Below are positions 56,908 through 64,000 of a stretch of 64,000 nt of DNA, one piece after another. The notes below the pieces were generated by a model that searched no databases, was not told where the DNA came from, and was given only the letters and a program-made list of their open reading frames with translations. Within the stretch, counting starts at the first letter, position 1; every line of letters begins with the position of its first letter. Origin of the DNA: Erwinia phyllosphaerae (GTDB taxonomy: Bacteria; Pseudomonadota; Gammaproteobacteria; Enterobacterales; Enterobacteriaceae); assembly GCF_019132875.1 (NCBI RefSeq), contig NZ_JAHSPF010000002.1, positions 62,001 through 126,000 on the forward strand, written 5' to 3'. The position numbers and the translations under genes are program-made.

Positions 56908-56978
56908 AAAAAAGAGGGTTTTACCGGGTTTGGGTCAAAATTCTTCAGTAATAAGTTGCTTATGCTATGTCGTCAACT
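56908..56978 (+). promoter_or_regulatory. CRISPR array 1 leader
   Basis: AT-rich sequence upstream of the first repeat. GGGTTTTA lies 63 bp and TTCTTC 38 bp before repeat 1. The leader of array 2 has GGGTTTTA at exactly 63 bp and TTCTTC at 37 bp, so the element is conserved and marks the leader side. Confidence 0.75.
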
Positions 56979-58388
56979 GTTCACTGCCGTACAGGTAGCT
57001 TAGAAAATCAGAGCAACACCGGCAGTAATTCTGCTATCCGTTCACTGCCGTACAGGTAGCTTAGAAATCGCCGAGTATCCAGGAAATAGGCAGGTTAGTG
57101 TTCACTGCCGTACAGGTAGCTTAGAAACGTGAAAGTCCTGTTGCTTCACTGGCTTTACCGTTCACTGCCGTACAGGTAGCTTAGAAAAGTATGGGGAGTG
57201 CGATTTCGAGAGATTCCAAGTTCACTGCCGTACAGGTAGCTTAGAAATTCCGCCGCAAGGCGAGACATTACCTCAGTAGGTTCACTGCCGTACAGGTAGC
57301 TTAGAAATGTATGCGCCGGAGTATTTTTTAAAATTATAGGTTCACTGCCGTACAGGCAGCTTAGAAAAACATCAAAATGGCCTGGAAAGAAGACGGCCAG
57401 TTCACTGCCGTACAGGCAGCTTAGAAACCAACAACAGTTGCAGCAGGCAAAAAGGACGGGTTCACTGCCGTACAGGCAGCTTAGAAACGGCGTTCTCACT
57501 ATGCTACCCGACCATAGTCGTTCACTGCCGTACAGGCAGCTTAGAAAATGCAATGGTTGCGCAGACCTTCTGCGAGGTTGTTCACTGCCGTACAGGCAGC
57601 TTAGAAACCAGGGGATAACCTCGACGCCGCGCTGTTCAAGTTCACTGCCGTACAGGCAGCTTAGAAACGTATCAGGCAGGACGGGCAAAGCCACATAAAG
57701 TTCACTGCCGTACAGGCAGCTTAGAAAGGGAAACGCTGGATATCATGCGGCGGGAATGGGTTCACTGCCGTACAGGCAGCTTAGAAATATCGGCGTTCTG
57801 TCCGCAAGTGATGCAGATTGTTCACTGCCGTACAGGCAGCTTAGAAAATCCCGTTAGCCAGTTCTGCCGTACAGGTTAAGTTCACTGCCGTACAGGCAAG
57901 CTTAGAAACCCTCAAGCATCAGCGGAAGGCTGGTGTGCTGTTCACTGCCGTACAGGCAGCTTAGAAAGGGACGGTTTTCATCAGTTCCTGAATCTCGGCG
58001 TTCACTGCCGTACAGGCAGCTTAGAAAATAAGCATATCTCCTTTAACCCAGCAGGTTTCGTTCACTGCCGTACAGGCAGCTTAGAAAATGCTGATTTGTA
58101 TCGACGACGGCCCCACCAAGTTCACTGCCGTACAGGCAGCTTAGAAACTGAGCGATCGCATCCGCTTTTTGTGTTTTCTGTTCACTGCCGTACAGGCAGC
58201 TTAGAAAAGCAAATGAGCAAGATTAAAGAGCTGGTAAAGCGTTCTCTGCCGTACAGGCAGCTTAGAAATAAAACGTGGCGATCATTACCGGAGTCGTGAT
58301 GTTCACTGTCGTACTGGCAGCTTAGAAATGGGCGCGGGCGTAGTTGCAGACGAGATAGAGGTTCACTGCCGTACAGGTAGCACTAAGA
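56979..58388 (+). CRISPR. Type I-F CRISPR array 1: 24 repeats, 23 spacers
   Basis: 28-bp repeats begin GTTCACTGCCGTACAGG and end GCTTAGAAA, the type I-F form with the CTGCC/GGCAG hairpin. Repeat starts run from 56979, 57040, 57100 and on at 60-bp steps to 58180, then 58241, 58301 and 58361. Spacers are mostly 32 bp. The leader is on the left: repeats at the right end degenerate (58241 A to T, 58301 two changes, 58361 broken 3' end). Repeats 1-6 have GGTAGC instead of GGCAGC. Repeat 16 (57880) is 29 bp. No cas gene is in the window, so activity needs cas genes elsewhere. Confidence 0.99.
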
Positions 58389-58412
58389 ATGCGCTACGCC
58401 TTTAGCGCATTC
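58387..58412 (+). terminator. Hairpin at the trailing end of CRISPR array 1
   Basis: GAATGCGCTA and TAGCGCATTC form a perfect 10-bp stem with the loop CGCCTT, just after the last repeat. No T tract follows. It may limit readthrough of the array transcript toward acnB. Confidence 0.55.
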
Positions 58413-58727
58413 ACTAACGTAAATTTATTAAAAACCCGCTTAGTTTAACCGTAGGCAATAAATTGTTCAGAAACAGCAGGTTTTTTACTGTTTTTACGAT
58501 CCTGCATACGACGTCAGTTTCCCGTACATGCGGCCCTTTTGCAGCCAAACCCGGTTGCGTTTTGTGCTGTTAATGATGTTGCTTTTTTGTAAACAGATTA
58601 ACACCACCCTAAAATCCTGCTATGCTGGCCCTCGCGAAACCGGGCACCTTACCCTACAGAATGAGCAAATCAATTTGCGGTAAACCTGAAGGCGCCCGGT
58701 CATTACAATGTGAGCGAGGAGAACGTC
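58413..58727 (+). other. acnB upstream region with predicted promoter
   Basis: No gene is seen in these 315 bp. TTAACA (58598-58603) and TATGCT (58621-58626), 17 bp apart and with an extended TGC before the -10, form a good candidate acnB promoter about 100 bp upstream of the start. The 5' leader carries GAGGAG as the ribosome site. Confidence 0.5.
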
Positions 58728-61325
58728 GTGCTAGAAGAATACCGTAAGCACGTTGCCGAGCGTGCTGTTGAAGGGATCGTTCCTAAACCATTAGATGCTT
58801 CCCAAATGGCCGCGCTGGTTGAACTGCTGAAAAACCCGCCAGCGGGTGAAGAAGAATTCCTGTCCGATTTGTTAATCAATCGAGTTCCGCCGGGCGTTGA
58901 CGAAGCGGCCTATGTTAAAGCCGGATTCCTGGCTGCTGTCGCCAAAGGCGAAGCGACCTCTCCTCTGGTTACTCCTGAAAAAGCTGTTGAACTGCTGGGC
59001 ACCATGCAGGGCGGTTACAACATTCATCCGCTGATTGACGCGCTGGACAGCGAAACGCTGGCACCGATTGCCGCTAAAGCACTTTCCCACACGCTGCTGA
59101 TGTTCGACAACTTCTACGATGTCGAAGAGAAAGCCAAAGCTGGCAACCCGCACGCGAAACAGATTATGCAGTCCTGGGCCGATGCCGAATGGTATCTTTC
59201 TCGCCCGGAACTGGCGGAAAAAATTACCGTTACCGTATTCAAAGTCACCGGCGAAACCAACACCGACGATCTTTCTCCTGCTCCTGACGCCTGGTCCCGC
59301 CCGGATATCCCTCTGCACGCGCTGGCGATGCTGAAGAATGCCCGCGAAGGTATCGAGCCGGACCAGCCAGGCAACGTCGGCCCAATCAAACAGATTGAAG
59401 CGCTGCAGGCCAAAGGCTTCCCGCTGGCCTACGTCGGCGACGTAGTCGGCACCGGTTCTTCCCGTAAATCCGCTACCAACTCGGTGCTGTGGTTTATGGG
59501 CGACGACATCCCATACGTGCCAAACAAAAAAGGCGGCGGCGTCGTGCTGGGCGGTAAAATCGCGCCAATTTTCTTCAACACGATGGAAGATGCGGGCGCG
59601 CTGCCAATCGAGGTGGACGTTGATAAGCTGAATATGGGCGATGTTATTGACATCTATCCTTATAAAGGCGAAGTGCGTAACCACGAAACGGGCGAAGTAC
59701 TGGCGAATTTCGAACTGAAAACCGACGTTCTGCTTGATGAAGTTCGTGCCGGTGGCCGTATTCCGCTGATTATCGGTCGTGGTCTGACTACCAAAGCCCG
59801 TGAAGCTTTAGGTCTGCCGCACAGCGAAGTATTCCGTCAGGCGAAAGACGTGGCGGAAAGCACCCGCGGCTACTCGCTGGCACAGAAAATGGTTGGTCGT
59901 GCCTGCGGTACGGAAGGCGTGCGTCCTGGCGCATACTGCGAACCAAAAATGACTTCTGTAGGTTCTCAGGACACCACCGGGCCAATGACCCGTGACGAGC
60001 TGAAAGACCTGGCGTGCCTGGGCTTCTCTGCCGATCTGGTGATGCAGTCATTCTGCCATACGGCGGCTTATCCAAAGCCTGTTGACGTTTCCACGCACCA
60101 CACGCTGCCGGACTTCATTATGAACCGCGGTGGCGTTTCGCTGCGTCCTGGCGACGGCATCATCCACAGCTGGCTGAACCGCATGCTGCTGCCGGATACC
60201 GTTGGTACCGGCGGCGATTCACATACCCGTTTCCCAATCGGCATCTCTTTCCCGGCGGGTTCTGGCCTGGTAGCGTTTGCTGCGGCAACTGGCGTTATGC
60301 CACTGGACATGCCTGAATCTGTGCTGGTGCGCTTCAAAGGCAAAATGCAGCCGGGTATCACGCTGCGTGACCTGGTTCACGCCATCCCGCTGTACGCTAT
60401 CAAGCAGGGTCTGCTGACCGTAGAGAAGAAAGGTAAGAAAAACATCTTCTCTGGCCGCATTCTGGAAATCGAAGGCCTGCCGGAACTGAAGGTTGAGCAG
60501 GCGTTTGAACTGTCTGATGCTTCCGCTGAGCGTTCGGCAGCGGGCTGTACGATCAAGCTGGGTAAAGAGCCGATCATCGAGTACCTCAATTCCAACATCG
60601 TTCTGCTGAAGTGGATGATTGCGGAAGGCTATGGCGATCGCCGTACGCTGGAACGTCGTATTCAGGGCATGGAAAAATGGCTGGCGGATCCACAGCTGCT
60701 GGAAGGCGATGCGGATGCAGAGTACGCGGCGGTAATCGATATCGATCTGGCTGAGATCAAAGAGCCAATTCTGTGCGCACCGAACGATCCGGACGATGCG
60801 CGTCTGCTGTCTGACGTGCAGGGCGAAAAGATTGACGAAGTCTTTATCGGTTCCTGCATGACCAACATCGGTCACTTCCGCGCGGCCGGCAAGCTGCTGG
60901 ACAGCCATAAAGGCCAGTTGCCAACGCGTCTGTGGGTAGCCCCACCGACCAAAATGGATGCGGCGCAGCTGACGGAAGAAGGCTATTACAGCGTATTCGG
61001 TAAGAGCGGCGCGCGTATTGAGATCCCAGGCTGTTCACTCTGCATGGGTAACCAGGCGCGCGTGGCGGATGGCGCAACGGTGGTTTCTACCTCTACGCGT
61101 AACTTCCCGAACCGTCTGGGCAACGGCGCAAACGTCTTTCTGGCTTCGGCCGAGCTGGCTGCGGTCGCTTCGCTGTTAGGCAAGCTGCCAACGCCGGAAG
61201 AGTACCAGCAGTTTATGAATCAGGTTGATAAGACGGCGGTGGATACCTATCGCTATCTGAACTTCGACAAGCTGAATCAATATACTGAAAAAGCCGACGG
61301 CGTGATTTTCCAGACGGCGGTATAA
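58728..61325 (+). CDS. acnB: Bifunctional aconitate hydratase 2 / 2-methylisocitrate dehydratase
   Basis: 865 aa from a GTG at 58728 ([16 protein letters not shown]) after GCGAGGAGAACGTC, exactly the E. coli AcnB length; the open frame from 58710 is not needed. It is the main TCA-cycle aconitase. It has the AcnB-specific HEAT-like N-terminal domain, then the swivel domain ([14 protein letters not shown] near residue 242) and the [4Fe-4S] cysteines in [11 protein letters not shown] (about 710) and PGCSLCMGN (about 769 and 772). It is flanked on both sides by CRISPR arrays. Confidence 0.97.
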   Translation: MLEEYRKHVAERAVEGIVPKPLDASQMAALVELLKNPPAGEEEFLSDLLINRVPPGVDEAAYVKAGFLAAVAKGEATSPLVTPEKAVELLGTMQGGYNIHPLIDALDSETLAPIAAKALSHTLLMFDNFYDVEEKAKAGNPHAKQIMQSWADAEWYLSRPELAEKITVTVFKVTGETNTDDLSPAPDAWSRPDIPLHALAMLKNAREGIEPDQPGNVGPIKQIEALQAKGFPLAYVGDVVGTGSSRKSATNSVLWFMGDDIPYVPNKKGGGVVLGGKIAPIFFNTMEDAGALPIEVDVDKLNMGDVIDIYPYKGEVRNHETGEVLANFELKTDVLLDEVRAGGRIPLIIGRGLTTKAREALGLPHSEVFRQAKDVAESTRGYSLAQKMVGRACGTEGVRPGAYCEPKMTSVGSQDTTGPMTRDELKDLACLGFSADLVMQSFCHTAAYPKPVDVSTHHTLPDFIMNRGGVSLRPGDGIIHSWLNRMLLPDTVGTGGDSHTRFPIGISFPAGSGLVAFAAATGVMPLDMPESVLVRFKGKMQPGITLRDLVHAIPLYAIKQGLLTVEKKGKKNIFSGRILEIEGLPELKVEQAFELSDASAERSAAGCTIKLGKEPIIEYLNSNIVLLKWMIAEGYGDRRTLERRIQGMEKWLADPQLLEGDADAEYAAVIDIDLAEIKEPILCAPNDPDDARLLSDVQGEKIDEVFIGSCMTNIGHFRAAGKLLDSHKGQLPTRLWVAPPTKMDAAQLTEEGYYSVFGKSGARIEIPGCSLCMGNQARVADGATVVSTSTRNFPNRLGNGANVFLASAELAAVASLLGKLPTPEEYQQFMNQVDKTAVDTYRYLNFDKLNQYTEKADGVIFQTAV

Positions 61326-61373
61326 CAGCAATCAGCGTTATTCAGAGCCGAATAGCGCTTGCTGGAAATAAAC

Positions 61374-61405
61374 ATCCGGGACTATTTATAGTTCCGGATT
61401 TTTTT
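61374..61405 (+). terminator. acnB terminator
   Basis: ATCCGGGAC and GTTCCGGAT (one mismatch) pair around TATTTATA, followed by seven T. Confidence 0.8.
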
Positions 61406-61515
61406 ATGGTTTCGGGCGAAAGATGATAGCCAGGCATAAAATTCGATACATCACTAAGACCCTTTTCCTGAACGTAATTTTAATTATTTGATTTTAAATT
61501 ATTTTTAAAGAAAGA

Positions 61516-61585
61516 TAAAAAAGGGTTTTAACCTGGGATTGCTCAATTTTCTTCGTAAAACATTGGATTAAACTGTTCACGCAAC
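61516..61585 (+). promoter_or_regulatory. CRISPR array 2 leader
   Basis: AT-rich upstream sequence that shares GGGTTTTA (61523-61530, 63 bp before repeat 1) and TTCTTC (61549-61554) with the array 1 leader. A partial repeat start, GTTCAC, lies 12 bp before repeat 1. Confidence 0.75.
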
Positions 61586-62334
61586 GTTCACTGCCGTACA
61601 GGCAGCTTAGAAAATGCACCTGCTTTACTGCGGGGCCGATCCCATGTTCACTGCCGTACAGGCAGCTTAGAAAACTAACGGGATTATGTTTTTTTGATTT
61701 ACCGGGTTCACTGCCGTACAGGCAGCTTAGAAAATGCTCATTGGGCGGGGATTGAATCTTACTATGTTCACTGCCGTACAGGCAGCTTAGAAATTTAGAG
61801 CAGCGTTTTACGTAGCGCTTAACATGTTCACTGCCGTACAGGCAGCTTAGAAACAGAACGATCGCCACGCAGATAGGACTTAAAAGTTCACTGCCGTACA
61901 GGCAGCTTAGAAATGGACATAGCTTACCAATGGAATCCTCCTTGTGTTCACTGCCGTACAGGTAGCTTAGAAATGGGTAAATCGAGCCATCCACTCAACA
62001 ATCACGTTCACTGCCGTACAGGCAGCTTAGAAAGCTGGCATCACTCGCAAATGATGCATATACAGGTTCACTGCCGTACAGGCAGCTTAGAAATGGTGGG
62101 GCGCCGAGCGCGGTGGGCATTGGAAGTTCCCTGCCGTACAGGCAGCTTAGAAATCGCTGAATTCAAAATCAAACTGCTCGTTGTTGTTCACTGCCGTACA
62201 GGCAGCTTAGAAACAGTGCGGCTGCATAACCAGCCATTTGCAGATGTTCACTGCCGTACAGGCAGCTTAAGAAAAGTAAGGCTTTTTTCCTCGAGTCGGC
62301 AAAGCAGTTCACTGCCGTACAGGCAGCCTGGAAA
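61586..62334 (+). CRISPR. Type I-F CRISPR array 2: 13 repeats, 12 spacers
   Basis: Same repeat type and strand as array 1. Repeats start at 61586 and then every 60 bp to 62246, with the last at 62307. Spacers are 32 bp. Repeat 7 (61946) has GGTAGC, repeat 10 (62126) GTTCCC at its start, repeat 12 (62246) is 29 bp and repeat 13 ends GCCTGGAAA. Decay at the right end and the leader on the left agree with rightward transcription. No cas genes are adjacent. Confidence 0.99.
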
Positions 62335-62544
62335 TAACCTATAACGCTGGTGCTTACGCTCTACAGGCCGTATCAAATTCATGCCGTTGATATTATGTGA
62401 CGTGCACCTGCCAGCGCTTCTGTCTTCAACCAGTACCGCTGATTTTCCTTTTCAATGCTGCGATAATAAAACCCGTTTCCCGTTTACGTGGCAAGCGCAC
62501 GCGCGTTAACTTATAACGGGTCTGGCAGTTCAAAGGAAAGCAGC

Positions 62545-62907
62545 ATGGAATATGAATTTTTAAGAGATGTCACCGGCAGCGTAAAGGTACGTATGTCGAT
62601 GGGGCATGAAGCAATCGGCCACTGGTTTAATGAGGAAGTGGTAGACAATCTGCCGCTGCTGGAGGAGGTCGAAGCCGCGGTAAAAGAGGTTAAAGGCAGC
62701 GAGCGGCAGTGGCAGCGCGTAGGCCGTGAATACACCATCTGGCTGGATGAAGAAGAGGTTATCGTTCGCGCTAATTTGCTCAGTATCGAAGGCGATGAGA
62801 TGGAAGAGGGCATGAGCTACTACGACGAAGAAAGCCTGTGCTTTTGCGGTGTAGAAGATTTTCTGGCGGTCATTGCCGCTTACAGAAGCTTTCTGCAAGG
62901 TCGTTAA
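62545..62907 (+). CDS. yacL: YacL, UPF0231 family protein
   Basis: 120 aa from ATG at 62545 ([23 protein letters not shown]) after AAAGGAAAGCAGC, the E. coli length. It is a small acidic cytoplasmic protein of unknown function, conserved next to acnB in enterobacteria. The upstream open frame to 62488 has no family support. Confidence 0.93.
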   Translation: MEYEFLRDVTGSVKVRMSMGHEAIGHWFNEEVVDNLPLLEEVEAAVKEVKGSERQWQRVGREYTIWLDEEEVIVRANLLSIEGDEMEEGMSYYDEESLCFCGVEDFLAVIAAYRSFLQGR

Positions 62908-63100
62908 AGTTAGCGGGCAGCCAATATCCATCGGCCTGGTTGGCGAAAAAACAATCACATTAACGCTTTTTACAGCGCAGCGGCAGATAGTTACAACATA
63001 CTAAAACCCTGTGTCGACATGTTGGATCCAGTGTAAAAGTAAGCCTGATAAGCTTATAAAGCAGCGTACCAGGCTATAGATTTTTATCTAAAAAGAATTG

Positions 63101-64000
<900 letters not shown>

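Noticed and set aside
57155-57694. Long minus-strand open frame with a repeated FLSCLYGSE motif, and similar plus-strand frames at 57438-57698 and 58096-58299
   Set aside because: They are translations of CRISPR repeats; the 60-bp period is a multiple of three, so the frame stays open. There is no ribosome site or start support.
61494-62344. Open frames on both strands across array 2 (61494-61994 minus, 61913-62344 plus)
   Set aside because: Same artefact of in-frame CRISPR repeats and spacers.

Overview
The window is a chromosomal segment of a gammaproteobacterium of the order Enterobacterales. Gene order follows the Escherichia coli region sgrR-setA-leu-ilvIH-cra-dcw-secA-mutT-coaE-guaC-hof-nadC-ampDE-aroP-pdh-acnB-yacL almost gene for gene, and most proteins closely resemble those of E. 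coli in length and motifs. A dciA gene beside secM, no leuO, no yacH, no speDE after yacL and a short SgrS without sgrT suggest a member outside Escherichia/Salmonella, probably Erwiniaceae (Pantoea/Erwinia/Mixta type). The genus is an inference.

Layout. 1-3609: sgrR (cut by the left edge), the SgrS small RNA, setA and a small coiled-coil/membrane protein with a 48-bp internal tandem repeat. 3614-8511: the leucine operon leuABCD on the minus strand, with promoter, leuL leader peptide and attenuator. 8512-9158: an AT-rich gap where E. coli has leuO. 9159-12582: ilvIH and cra. 13041-30901: the division and cell-wall (dcw) cluster from mraZ to lpxC, tightly packed on the plus strand, with a MraZ-type promoter/operator. 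30904-35941: dciA divergent from secM-secA, a short prepilin peptidase, and mutT. 36007-43160: yacG-zapD-coaE (minus), guaC (plus), then the type IV pilus-like genes ppdD-hofB-hofC and nadC (minus). 43388-44815: ampDE. 44879-47638: an accessory insertion with a microcin-like peptide gene and a GH43 glycosidase/sugar transporter pair. 47858-56775: aroP, then pdhR-aceE-aceF-lpdA with a PdhR operator. 56979-62334: two type I-F CRISPR arrays, same strand, flanking acnB, with no cas genes in the window. 62545-64000: yacL, then an SDR oxidoreductase and a YhcH/YjgK/YiaL-family gene cut by the right edge.

How the genes work together: mraZ to lpxC supply peptidoglycan precursors, divisome proteins and lipid A synthesis. 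leu/ilv make branched-chain amino acids and pdh/acnB feed the TCA cycle. SgrR, Cra and PdhR are the sugar- and pyruvate-responsive regulators next to their themes. SecM senses secretion to set SecA synthesis.

Most notable: two spacers of CRISPR array 1 that read as adjacent pieces of one ParM/StbA-like plasmid partition gene, overlapping by two bases so that the predicted 5'-CC PAM appears; a leader-proximal repeat variant shared by the newest repeats; an orphan peptide gene with a microcin-type leader; triplication of the 3' end of hofC; and a dciA gene in a lineage expected to use DnaC.
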